Origin: Intestinibacillus sp. Marseille-P6563
GTDB taxonomy: Bacteria > Bacillota > Clostridia > Oscillospirales > Butyricicoccaceae
NCBI RefSeq assembly: GCF_900604335.1
Contig: NZ_UWOD01000001.1
Span: 647,501 to 711,500 of the forward strand
Direction: 5' to 3'
DNA length: 64,000 nt
Part shown: positions 7,845 to 15,893 of the stretch, one piece after another
How the letters are laid out: every line of letters begins with the position of its first letter
Position numbering within the stretch: the stretch's first letter is position 1
Notes under the pieces: model-generated
The model's input: the letters and a program-made list of their open reading frames with translations, nothing else
Databases searched by the model: none
What the model was told of the DNA's origin: nothing
Program-made: the position numbers and the translations under genes

Positions 7845-8558
7845 GTGGAACTGAATGTCCGTATTTTTGAGGATCAGCCGGCTGCGGTGCAGCAGCTGAC
7901 ACAAGCGGTGCAGGATTGGTGCGCCACACATCACTGTACTGTCCGCATCGCGTCCTATCCCAGCGAAGTATCGATCGATGACAACACGGCTTCTCAAACT
8001 GATATTTTCTTTTTTGATATTGAACTGGCCGGCGGTTCAGGGCTGCATGCCGCACAAGCCATCCGTTCTCATCATCCGCATGTTCCCATTGTCTTTCTGA
8101 CCAACCATCAAAAATATGTTTTTGATGGTTATACCGTTCAGGCATTTCGTTATCTGATGAAGCCTATCACGCCCAAGGACTGTGCGTCCTGCATGGAACA
8201 GGCCTATGCGTTTTCCCAGTCCAAGCAGCAGCAAATGCTGCGCATCATCCAAAAAGGCCGCTGGTGGTTCCTGCCCATTGAACAGATCTTGTACATCGAA
8301 GCGACCGGGCATGTTTGCCGCATCCAAACCCAGCAGGAACAAATCGACTGCCGTAAAAGCTTTTGCGAGTTGCGGCAGGAACTCCCGCCCCATACCTTTA
8401 TCCAGACCCACCGCTCGTATCTGGTCAACTATCGGTACATCCATACCCTGTCCGATAAATCGCTTTGTCTGGATGATGGAGAACAAATCCCGGTCAGCCG
8501 CAGCTATCGCCCGGCTGTCATCCAATTTTTAGCTACCCATCTTGGAGGAACTCTGTGA
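7845..8558 (+). CDS. LytTR family response regulator (AgrA-like)
   Basis: A 237-residue regulator: receiver domain at about 3-120 and LytTR DNA-binding domain at about 135-235. The receiver has the acidic pair ED at 9-10, the phosphoacceptor Asp58 in FFFDIEL, Thr in VFLTN and Lys in LMKP. The LytTR part contains ILYIEATGHVCRIQT and FIQTHRSYLVNYRYI. The start is GTG at 7845, seven nt after AGGGGG; an upstream ATG at 7815 lacks a binding site. Its TGA overlaps the GTG of the kinase gene by 4 nt, so the two are translationally coupled. With the AgrB-like gene downstream this makes a quorum-sensing-type module. Confidence 0.88.
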   Translation: MELNVRIFEDQPAAVQQLTQAVQDWCATHHCTVRIASYPSEVSIDDNTASQTDIFFFDIELAGGSGLHAAQAIRSHHPHVPIVFLTNHQKYVFDGYTVQAFRYLMKPITPKDCASCMEQAYAFSQSKQQQMLRIIQKGRWWFLPIEQILYIEATGHVCRIQTQQEQIDCRKSFCELRQELPPHTFIQTHRSYLVNYRYIHTLSDKSLCLDDGEQIPVSRSYRPAVIQFLATHLGGTL

Positions 8559-9952
8559 CAATCCTAGAAAATATTTTGATTATCTTATCTTCTTTGCTGG
8601 ACCAGGCCTTGCCGCTGCTGCTTTTCTGGCTGGTCATCCAGCCCAATCGTGACAAATTCCATTGGTCCTTTTATGGACTTTGCGTGGGTGTGTTCACGCT
8701 TTTCTGCTGTTTGCTCAGCTTTAGCGACATCCATTATCTTGTGAAAACCGCCTGGGTTGTTCTTCTTAAAATATTCTACTGCTGGACGATCTCGGAACAT
8801 AAATTCGCGATATCCCTCTTTCTGCCGGTCGTGGATTTGGTCAGCATGTATGCCTGTGAAAGCAGTGTCCCGTTTGTTTTGGCACTTTTATTCCCGCATG
8901 TTTCTTTTTCGGACGTATCCGATACCTCATTTTTGATGGTATTTGGTATTTTAGAATCCCGCAGCCTGCTTTATTTGCTGTGGGGCGGCTGCATTCTGTT
9001 GCTGTACCGCCGCAAGCCGATCATTCATCCGCGTGCCATCCACACGTCGCAGTGGATTGCGCTGTGTTCGGGCATCGGGTTTCTAGCCAGCTTTGTGGTT
9101 GCATTCCAATGGGTGGCTAACCTGCACCCAGAAGCGATTCATTCGATTCTGGGTGCGTTTCCGATCATCTTTCTGATCATTACCATTCTGTTTTTCCTGC
9201 TCGCCCTCAGTTTGTCTTCCGAAGCCGAACGCAAATACCGTTTGGAAAACGAACTGCTCCAAGCCGAACAGCAGCTTGAGCAGCAAAAGGCCGTGTCCTC
9301 CATGTATGAGCAGATTCGAGGCGCACAGCATGATTTTCGCAACCACATGCAAATCATTGCTTCTCTGGCCGAGCAGCAGAATGATACCGAAGTGGTCAAT
9401 TATGTCAAAGACATCCTGGGCTCCCTGGCTGCCAGTTCGGCGTTTGTCAATACCGGTGTGCCAGCTGTGGACGCTCTGATGAATTCCAAGTTTATCTATG
9501 CGAAAAAGCATAACATTCAGGTGTCAGCTGAAATCTGTTTCCCCGAACCGCTGACCATTACCATCTCAGACCTTTGTGCCGCTCTGTTCAATCTGCTGGA
9601 CAATGCCATCGAAGCGTGTGAAAAAAATCAGCTTCCCGAAAATCGCTGGCTGGAACTGACCTTACATCAGGCCGACAGTTTCCTGGTCATTCGTTGCAGC
9701 AATCCCAGTGAAGTGCGACCCACCCAAGGCCGCAATGGATTCCGCACCAGTAAGCCTGGCGCACGGCACGGCATCGGGATGAAGCAGTTACAGCGCGTTG
9801 CCAACCGATACAGCGGCTTTTTCCATGCCACCTATCAAAACGGTATTTTCACCGCCAAGCTCGCCCTTTCCCAAGGCGCCAAAGTCGAGCACATTCACGC
9901 ATCCTATATCAACACCGAGGAGGCACATTCCCATGTTCAAACGATGGAGTAA
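8555..9952 (+). CDS. GHKL-type sensor histidine kinase (AgrC-like)
   Basis: A 465-residue kinase with six to seven membrane helices in the first ~220 residues, then a coiled region and a GHKL ATPase domain. The phosphoacceptor His259 lies in AQHDFRNH, typical of the AgrC/HPK10 class. The N box is NLLDNAIEACEKN and the G box is GIGMKQLQRVANRYSG. It starts at a GTG overlapping the regulator stop (GTGA) behind GGAGG. Its last 20 bases overlap the start of the AgrB-like gene. AgrC-type kinases sense cyclic peptides at the membrane, but the matching ligand is not evident here. Confidence 0.88.
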   Translation: MTILENILIILSSLLDQALPLLLFWLVIQPNRDKFHWSFYGLCVGVFTLFCCLLSFSDIHYLVKTAWVVLLKIFYCWTISEHKFAISLFLPVVDLVSMYACESSVPFVLALLFPHVSFSDVSDTSFLMVFGILESRSLLYLLWGGCILLLYRRKPIIHPRAIHTSQWIALCSGIGFLASFVVAFQWVANLHPEAIHSILGAFPIIFLIITILFFLLALSLSSEAERKYRLENELLQAEQQLEQQKAVSSMYEQIRGAQHDFRNHMQIIASLAEQQNDTEVVNYVKDILGSLAASSAFVNTGVPAVDALMNSKFIYAKKHNIQVSAEICFPEPLTITISDLCAALFNLLDNAIEACEKNQLPENRWLELTLHQADSFLVIRCSNPSEVRPTQGRNGFRTSKPGARHGIGMKQLQRVANRYSGFFHATYQNGIFTAKLALSQGAKVEHIHASYINTEEAHSHVQTME

Positions 9953-10490
9953 TTTCCTAATTTCCCGCAATATCATTGCCCCGGAAGATGCTGAGGTGCA
10001 GGAATATGGCCTGTTCTGCCTGGTCGAAACCATTTCATTTCATGCAGCACAGCTTCTTTTGGCCATTTTTCTGCATCTGGTTCCGGAAACTCTGCTTTTT
10101 GATGCCACGTTCCTGCTGCTGCGCAGCCATACCGGCGGATATCATGCCTCGACTCCCATGCGCTGCTTTGTGATGAGCATTGCGGTCTGGGCTGGACTGA
10201 TGCTGGCCTGCCACTATGTCCCGGTTGGGATTTGTCTGGCTCTGGGGCTTCTCGCGGTCCTGGTCATCTGGCGTATTGCTCCCCTGCCGCATGAAAACAA
10301 TCCCTTCAGCCCCGAACGGCTCGTGCAAGTCACTCACCGAATGCATATCATTTTGATCCTTCTCGTGCTACTTTCTGGCCTTTTCCTTGCCTTGCAGCTG
10401 TGGATCTTTGCCCGGTTGGTGCTGCTGGTGCTGGTATGCATTGCCTTTTCGCTTTACATGGCCTGGCGCAAGTCGAATGTAAACATTTAA
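9933..10490 (+). CDS. agrB: AgrB-like accessory gene regulator protease
   Basis: A 185-residue membrane protein of the AgrB cysteine endopeptidase family, which trims and cyclises AgrD-type autoinducer precursors. The catalytic pair is present with the family spacing: His71 in GGYHAS and Cys78 in MRCF, seven residues apart. Four to five membrane segments follow. The start at 9933 has GAGGAGG nine nt upstream, inside the 3' end of the kinase gene. No AgrD-like precursor follows: after 55 bases a strong terminator ends the transcript. The order here is regulator-kinase-AgrB, so the peptide must be encoded elsewhere, lost, or unrecognisable. Confidence 0.85.
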   Translation: MFKRWSNFLISRNIIAPEDAEVQEYGLFCLVETISFHAAQLLLAIFLHLVPETLLFDATFLLLRSHTGGYHASTPMRCFVMSIAVWAGLMLACHYVPVGICLALGLLAVLVIWRIAPLPHENNPFSPERLVQVTHRMHIILILLVLLSGLFLALQLWIFARLVLLVLVCIAFSLYMAWRKSNVNI

Positions 10491-10500
10491 AAGTCCATAA

Positions 10501-10550
10501 AAACAGCCTGGGAGAAGCAGCTACACTGCTATCCCAGGCTGTTTGATTTT
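10501..10550. terminator. Bidirectional terminator
   Basis: AAACAGCCTGGGA pairs with TCCCAGGCTGTTT, with a further inner AGCAG/CTGCT stem. It sits between the convergent agrB-like gene (ends 10490) and the leftward gene ending at 10549. Confidence 0.85.
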
Positions 10551-11313
10551 ACGCGACAAAAGCCCAAAATTCTGCCTGTGTCACATAGATACAATATTCG
10601 ACCTCGTTCTGTTCGTCTCCCACCACAACGCGTATCACGTGGCTGTTATCATCCAGTTCTGGTGTCTGGATTCCTTGCATGTTGGGAAACCAAATGGTTG
10701 TGATGTCCCGCATTTTGGTTTCTTCCTCTTCTTTCAGAGTCAGGTCCAAATATGCTGCCCACGCCTGTGCCATTTGCGACAGGTCCATTGGCTCAGTCCA
10801 AGTGTCGTCGGTCTGATTGCAGGCCACATGATATTGCAAGATCTTCCCGGTTTCATCATCCATTGACAGCGTTATAAAATAACGCTCAGAAATTGCATGA
10901 ATCTCCCACTGCATCAGACTACATGCCGGATCGTGACTGTCGGCGGTAAACTCCACGCCGTTGACAAAGGTCTTAGTATACATACTGCTGCTTTCGGGCA
11001 GAAGACCAGATTCGTGCATTAGATCCATCTGCGTCCTAGCATTTTGCCGGGCTCTTTGGTGGTCATAATTGATACCCGTCTGAAAAACCATGGTTTGGGC
11101 ATCTTCGTAGGTATTCTGTCCGCTGAGCAATGCCAGGCGCTGGGGCAAAGTATAGGTACTTTCTTCCCCCAGACGAATGGGCTCCATCTCGACCGTGTGA
11201 ACGGTATTGATCTGCTGCATATCATGCCCGCGTGCCAGAAAAGCTGGCAGCGCTGCACATAAGAGCAACGCGACTGCCACCGCTCCCAGGCTGATGAAAT
11301 GTTTACACTTCAT
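10549..11313 (-). CDS. Membrane-anchored extracytoplasmic protein of unknown function, in a two-component operon
   Basis: A 254-residue protein that I do not recognise. An N-terminal signal or anchor (MKCKHFISLGAVAVALLLC) is followed by a soluble, acidic outer domain. Its ATG overlaps the stop of the histidine kinase gene by 4 nt (ATGA), so it is the third gene of a regulator-kinase-protein operon. Such third genes often act as accessory sensors or modulators of the kinase, or as its main target; this is inference from position. The frame opens further upstream, but the extra residues overlap the kinase gene. It has two Cys in the outer domain (CSLMQW and ACNQTDD), which could form a disulfide. 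Confidence 0.72.
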   Translation of the reverse strand: MKCKHFISLGAVAVALLLCAALPAFLARGHDMQQINTVHTVEMEPIRLGEESTYTLPQRLALLSGQNTYEDAQTMVFQTGINYDHQRARQNARTQMDLMHESGLLPESSSMYTKTFVNGVEFTADSHDPACSLMQWEIHAISERYFITLSMDDETGKILQYHVACNQTDDTWTEPMDLSQMAQAWAAYLDLTLKEEEETKMRDITTIWFPNMQGIQTPELDDNSHVIRVVVGDEQNEVEYCIYVTQAEFWAFVA

Positions 11314-12710
11314 AACGCAGCCCCCTCTCGGAAGCAGACGGTCACGGTCGTGCCGCGTCCCTCCTGGCTTGCAAAGGACAGCGTTCCCTGATGCAGTTTG
11401 ACGATTTCGGCGCACAAACGCAGTCCCAGACCAACGCCACCGCTCGCACGCGCACGCGCCTTATCCACGCGGTAAAATGCTTCGGTCAAGCGTGGGATGG
11501 CTTCTGCCGGCATTCCGCGTCCGGTATCCTGAATGCTCATCCGCCATTCCCGATCCATCTTCCCGGCTTGCAGCGTAATGTGTCCGCCATCCGGCATGGC
11601 CTTGCGCGCATTGTCCAGCAAATTAATGACCAGTGTTTGAAACAAATCGGGTTCCACCAGCCAGACCGTATCATCGGTCTGACAAGAAAAGGTGATGCCT
11701 GCTTTCTGGAACCGCTGCTCAAACAGGCCACCTGCCTGCCGGATCAGTGCGCCCATATTGCAAGGCTTTTTGGCAATGTCCTGTTTTTGCAGGACGATCA
11801 GGTCGAGCAGTTTGTTGGACAGGCTTTCCAACCGCTTGCCCTCGGAAAAGATGTAATGCACCGCCTCGGCGCGGCTGGCAGGCGGCAGTTCAGTCGAACG
11901 CAGCAAATCGGCATACCCAATGATCGAAGTCATCGGCGTGCGCATCTCATGGGCAAACGAAGCCATAAATTCTTCCTGCCGTTCGACGGCACCTTGCAGC
12001 GCCTGAATATTTTTGGACAACCGGTTGGTCATCAGATTGAAATCGCGTGCCAGCTGGCCAATCTCATCCTGTCCTTGTTCGTCGGCCCGACGGGAAAGAT
12101 CGCCCTCGGTAATGGCACGCGCGGTTTCAGCCAGAGCGGTCAACGACCCGGTCAGCCAGTGGGATAACAGCATAGCCGCCAGCGAGCCAATGACAGCCAT
12201 CGCGCACAACAGGCCAACAAAGCTATGACTCAACGCCTTGCGCGCTTCATAAATGTCCTCGATCGGCCGCAAGGCTTCCAGATAAAACTTCTGTTTGCCA
12301 TCGGTGAGCATGCCTGCCGTCTGGATCATGTGATTGCCATTGCTCTCCTGCTGCACCCGCCAAGCCATGGTCTTTTCATCGGCCTTCTCAATCAGGCCCG
12401 CTTGAAAGGTCTGTCCGTGATGAACCTGCTGATACAGCACCCGGCCTTGTCCATCGCTTAAACGGAACGACTGGCCGCTCTGCCGCTCCAGCGTGCGGAT
12501 TGCGCCCGCCAGATCGCGTGCATCCCATTCCGCATTGCTGGTCGCTGCCGACAGCATCGACAGCGCCATGCGCTGTTCATCCTGTGCAGCGCCCGCTTCC
12601 TGGTTCAACGCATTGTCAAAGGACACGGTAATCAGCCATGCGCCCGATAGCCCGACCGAAAGCACCAACAGCAGTACAATCATCAGCCGCAGCTTATCCC
12701 GATAGCTCAT
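11310..12710 (-). CDS. Sensor histidine kinase, HAMP/HisKA type
   Basis: A 466-residue kinase. A membrane helix at about 8-28, an outer sensor region to ~160, a second helix at ~162-185, a HAMP domain to ~235, then HisKA with phosphoacceptor His254 in FAHEMRTPM. The ATPase domain has NLLDNARKAMP, DTGRGMP and GVGLGLRLC. It starts 0 nt after the TAA of the response regulator gene, with GGAGG in that gene's last bases. The pair is an OmpR/PhoR-class two-component system. The extracellular signal is unknown; the anchored protein encoded immediately downstream may contribute. Confidence 0.92.
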   Translation of the reverse strand: MSYRDKLRLMIVLLLVLSVGLSGAWLITVSFDNALNQEAGAAQDEQRMALSMLSAATSNAEWDARDLAGAIRTLERQSGQSFRLSDGQGRVLYQQVHHGQTFQAGLIEKADEKTMAWRVQQESNGNHMIQTAGMLTDGKQKFYLEALRPIEDIYEARKALSHSFVGLLCAMAVIGSLAAMLLSHWLTGSLTALAETARAITEGDLSRRADEQGQDEIGQLARDFNLMTNRLSKNIQALQGAVERQEEFMASFAHEMRTPMTSIIGYADLLRSTELPPASRAEAVHYIFSEGKRLESLSNKLLDLIVLQKQDIAKKPCNMGALIRQAGGLFEQRFQKAGITFSCQTDDTVWLVEPDLFQTLVINLLDNARKAMPDGGHITLQAGKMDREWRMSIQDTGRGMPAEAIPRLTEAFYRVDKARARASGGVGLGLRLCAEIVKLHQGTLSFASQEGRGTTVTVCFREGAAL

Positions 12711-13364
12711 TTACACCTCCAGGCGATAACCGATCTTATATACAGCCTTGATTTTGTCTTCCCAGCCTACTTTCTTGCGCAGCCGCTGCACATGCAGATC
12801 GACCGTGCGGCTGTCGCCCATGTAATCGCTCTGCCATACCCGCTCGTAAATCGTTTCGCGGTACAGGGCAATGTCCGGATTGCGCGCAAACAAAAGCAGC
12901 AGTTCAAATTCTTTCTTGGTCAGTGCAATGGGCACGCCATCTCGGCATACCGACCAGCTGGAAATGTCGATGGTCAGGCCGCCGATTTCGATGATGCGGT
13001 CCAGTTTGTGATACCGGCGCAGCACGGTTTCAACGCGCGCCAGCAGTTCTGCGATCTCAAAGGGCTTGACCAGGTAGTCGTCCGCGCCCAGTTTCAAGCC
13101 TTTGACCCGATCGGATACCGTGCCACGGGCGGTCAGGAAAATGACCGGAATATCCCGCGGACGAATATACTCCATCACTTCAAAGCCATCTGCCCCAGGG
13201 AGCATCACATCGAGCAGCACCAGATCAAACTGCTCCTGCTCAATGCGGTCGGCAGCCGCCAAGCCGTCGTATACGCATACGCACTGATAACCGGCCCCGG
13301 CCAGGCTGATGCGGATCAGCTCGGAGATCGGCTTTTCATCTTCTACAATCAGAACGCGTAACAT
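12711..13364 (-). CDS. OmpR family response regulator
   Basis: A 217-residue regulator with a receiver domain (VEDE at 7-10, phosphoacceptor Asp52 in LLDVMLPG, Thr and Lys in FLTARG and LVKPF) and a C-terminal winged helix (RTVDLHVQRLRKKVG). Two ATGs, 13370 and 13364, are in frame. AGGGG touches the first and lies 6 nt from the second, so I use 13364 (MLRVLIVED). It heads a three-gene leftward operon: regulator, kinase and anchored protein. It is divergent from glgA; there is no direct evidence that it controls glgA. Confidence 0.93.
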   Translation of the reverse strand: MLRVLIVEDEKPISELIRISLAGAGYQCVCVYDGLAAADRIEQEQFDLVLLDVMLPGADGFEVMEYIRPRDIPVIFLTARGTVSDRVKGLKLGADDYLVKPFEIAELLARVETVLRRYHKLDRIIEIGGLTIDISSWSVCRDGVPIALTKKEFELLLLFARNPDIALYRETIYERVWQSDYMGDSRTVDLHVQRLRKKVGWEDKIKAVYKIGYRLEV

Positions 13365-13498
13365 ATTCATCCCCTTTTTTCTCTCAAATTTGTGGTTTCC
13401 ATCGTATAGGATGATTGTATCATATTTGCATCCCCTAGCGTTAGAAAAATTTTTCCTTTGTGTTTTTTGTTGCTTTTCCCCTGCAATGGCAAAAAATA

Positions 13499-13507
13499 TG
13501 GTATACT
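13499..13507 (+). promoter_or_regulatory. Extended -10 promoter of glgA
   Basis: TGGTATACT is an extended -10 element (TGnTATACT). No good -35 is seen 16-18 bp upstream. The transcript would have a ~60-nt leader before the glgA ATG at 13573, which has GAGGAGG upstream. Confidence 0.5.
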
Positions 13508-13572
13508 AGAATCAGAAGTGTTGCGTACCCTGGTACGGGACGCGGGGATCCGCGAAACTGAGGAGGATTGTC

Positions 13573-15015
13573 ATGAAAAACATCTTATTTGTCGCTTCCG
13601 AATGCGTTCCTTTTGTGAAAACCGGCGGCCTGGCTGACGTTGTGGGCGCGTTGCCGAAATCGCTCGACCGCACCAAATATGACGTGCGTGTGATCTTACC
13701 GGACTATGCGAGCATTCCGGCCAAATATCGCAGCCAGTTCCGCTACATCCATCATTTTTATATGGACCTCGGCCGTCTGGGCAATGTCTATGTTGGCATC
13801 ATGACCTATGAAATGGACGGCATTACCTATTACTTTATTGACAACGAGCATTACTTCAGCGGAGAAAAGCCCTATGGCGATATCCACTGGGACATTGAAA
13901 AGTTCTGCTATTTCTCCAAGGCTGCGCTGGCGATCTTGCCGGTCATCGACTTCCATCCGGACATCATCCACTGCCACGACTGGCAGACCGGCGTGGTACC
14001 GGTGTTCCTGCATACACTGTTCAAGCCCAACCCGTTCTATCAGGGCATTCGCACGATTATGACCATTCACAACCTGAAATTCCAGGGTGTATGGGACATC
14101 CAGACCTTGAAACTGTACACCGATCTGCCCGATTATGTTTTCCTGCCCGACCGCATGGAATTTAAAAAGGATGCCAACATGCTCAAGGGCGGCCTGGTCT
14201 ACGCTGACCGTATCACGACGGTTTCCAATACGTATGCCGAAGAAATCAAAATGCCCTACTATGGCGAAGGCTTGGACGGTCTGCTTCGCGCCAAATCGGA
14301 CACGCTGTCCGGCATCGTCAACGGCATTGACTATGATATTTACAATCCGGCCAATGACCCCAAGTTGTATCAGACCTATACCACCAAGACCTTCCGTAAG
14401 GGCAAAGCGGCCAACAAGGCCCGCTTGCAGGAGGAACTCGGTCTGCCGGTCGATCCCGAAGTGATGATGCTTGCTATGATCACCCGTTTGACCGACCAAA
14501 AGGGCCTCGATCTGGTCGAATGGGTGCTCGGCCGTCTGCTCGATTCGCGCATTCAGTTTGTCGTCATCGGCACCGGCGACCCGCGCTATGAAAATCTGCT
14601 GCGCCACTATGAATGGTCGCGCAAAGATAAAGTCTCGGCCAACATTTATTTCAACGATGAGCGTGCTCATCGTCTGTATGCGGCTGCGGATGCCATGCTC
14701 ATGCCGTCCCGCTTTGAGCCGTGCGGCCTGACCCAGCTCATTTCCCTGCGCTATGGTACCGTACCGATCGTGCGCGAGACCGGCGGTCTGCGCGATACGG
14801 TGGAAGCGTATAACCAGTTCGCCGGCACCGGCACCGGCTTCTCGTTTGCCAACTACAATGCTGATGAAATGCTGGGCACCATCTTCTATGCCGAGCAGAT
14901 CTTCTACGATGACCGCAACGCCTGGGATGCTATGGCCGTACGCGGCATGGAAGCTGACTTCTCGTGGAACGAGTCGGCCAAGAAATATGAAGCCCTCTAC
15001 GATTCTCTCACCTAA
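13573..15015 (+). CDS. glgA: Glycogen synthase (ADP-glucose starch synthase)
   Basis: A GT5-family glycosyltransferase that adds glucose from ADP-glucose to glycogen in the cytosol. The 480-residue protein has the normal GlgA length. The N-terminal KTGGLADVVGALPKSL loop binds ADP-glucose. DIIHCHDWQTG lies near residue 135, and the C-terminal domain carries SRFEPCGLTQL (with the catalytic-site Glu) and RETGGLRDTVE. It is monocistronic: no glgC, glgB or glgP is next to it, so the other glycogen genes must lie elsewhere. It ends in a bidirectional terminator shared with the convergent aldolase-type gene. Confidence 0.94.
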   Translation: MKNILFVASECVPFVKTGGLADVVGALPKSLDRTKYDVRVILPDYASIPAKYRSQFRYIHHFYMDLGRLGNVYVGIMTYEMDGITYYFIDNEHYFSGEKPYGDIHWDIEKFCYFSKAALAILPVIDFHPDIIHCHDWQTGVVPVFLHTLFKPNPFYQGIRTIMTIHNLKFQGVWDIQTLKLYTDLPDYVFLPDRMEFKKDANMLKGGLVYADRITTVSNTYAEEIKMPYYGEGLDGLLRAKSDTLSGIVNGIDYDIYNPANDPKLYQTYTTKTFRKGKAANKARLQEELGLPVDPEVMMLAMITRLTDQKGLDLVEWVLGRLLDSRIQFVVIGTGDPRYENLLRHYEWSRKDKVSANIYFNDERAHRLYAAADAMLMPSRFEPCGLTQLISLRYGTVPIVRETGGLRDTVEAYNQFAGTGTGFSFANYNADEMLGTIFYAEQIFYDDRNAWDAMAVRGMEADFSWNESAKKYEALYDSLT

Positions 15016-15032
15016 CATCTCGCTTGCATTAC

Positions 15033-15065
15033 AAAAAGGTAGACGCCCATGCGTCTACCTTTTTT
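15033..15065. terminator. Bidirectional terminator between glgA and the transaldolase-like gene
   Basis: A 14-bp perfect stem AAAAAGGTAGACGC / GCGTCTACCTTTTT with a CCAT loop and T runs on both strands. Confidence 0.92.
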
Positions 15066-15075
15066 CGTGCTCTCT

Positions 15076-15720
15076 TTAAATCGAATGCTGCATTTGCGCC
15101 CAATCTTCTGCAAAGGTTTTCTGTCCATCCACGGTCAGCGGGTGCATGAGGGACTGACGGTACAGTGCAAAGGGAAGCGCCGCATACGGTACGCCCATCT
15201 TGGCCAGGGCTTCCAGCTGATACAAGCTTTTGATGGAAGCTGCCACCACCGATACACCGCGGCGGCTTGCAATCTGCTGCACTGCTTCGACCATTTGCAG
15301 CCCATCCCCGCCGGCAAAGGCGTCGGTCCGCCCTACAAACGGAAAGACGTAGTCGGCACCAGCATTCATGGCCGCCACCGCTTGCGCCACCGTGAAAATC
15401 AGGGTCATCGCGCAGCGAACCCCTCGCCGGTGCAAAAGCTTGCAAAGCTCCAATCCTTCCGGACTAAAATTGATTTTGATGACAATGTTGGGATCGACTT
15501 GGGCGATTCGCTCGGCCTGCGCCAGCATGGTCTGTACATCGTCCGCAACGACCTCGCCGCTTAAAAATTCCAGTTCCTCTCGGGTGTATGTTTGCAGAAA
15601 ATCGAGGATCTGCACCTTCTGTGCACGATACATGCTCGGATTGGCCGTAATCCCGCAAGCCCCCCAGGCCAGTGCCTGACCGATCTCCTCCGGATTGGCG
15701 CTGTCGATCAAATACTTCAT
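15076..15720 (-). CDS. Small transaldolase / fructose-6-phosphate aldolase family protein
   Basis: A 214-residue protein of the short TalC/FSA branch of the transaldolase family. It has the N-terminal LIDSAN, ITANPSMY (the TTNPSL-like block), IVIKINFSPEG with the candidate Schiff-base Lys near 84, and the late VVAASIKSLYQL block. Members either cleave fructose 6-phosphate to dihydroxyacetone and glyceraldehyde 3-phosphate or act as transaldolases; sequence alone does not separate these. The KINF core deviates from the usual KVP(V/M)T, so the substrate may differ too. AAGGAG 10 nt before the ATG at 15720 sets the start; the frame extends to a GTG at 15729. Convergent with glgA. Confidence 0.8.
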   Translation of the reverse strand: MKYLIDSANPEEIGQALAWGACGITANPSMYRAQKVQILDFLQTYTREELEFLSGEVVADDVQTMLAQAERIAQVDPNIVIKINFSPEGLELCKLLHRRGVRCAMTLIFTVAQAVAAMNAGADYVFPFVGRTDAFAGGDGLQMVEAVQQIASRRGVSVVAASIKSLYQLEALAKMGVPYAALPFALYRQSLMHPLTVDGQKTFAEDWAQMQHSI

Positions 15721-15834
15721 CGGTTTCACACTCCTTTTTTCTCATTATATGCCAATCGCTTTCCATCCAGCAAGGGACCAATCTGTCAGGCTTTTGCCAC
15801 AATGTTATGGGAAGAAGTGATAACAGTGCCTACA

Positions 15835-15863
15835 TTGCATTTCTTCCAAATCTTTTTTATACT
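15835..15863 (+). promoter_or_regulatory. Promoter of the alcohol dehydrogenase-HAD operon
   Basis: TTGCAT (15835-15840), 17 bp spacer, TATACT (15858-15863), about 30 nt before the ATG at 15894, which has TAGGAGG upstream. Confidence 0.68.
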
Positions 15864-15893
15864 GAACGAAAGAAAGATTAGGAGGGTTTCAAC

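Noticed and set aside
13696-15018. A 440-codon frame antisense to glgA
   Set aside because: glgA is unmistakable on the plus strand; the antisense product is low-complexity and lacks a binding site.
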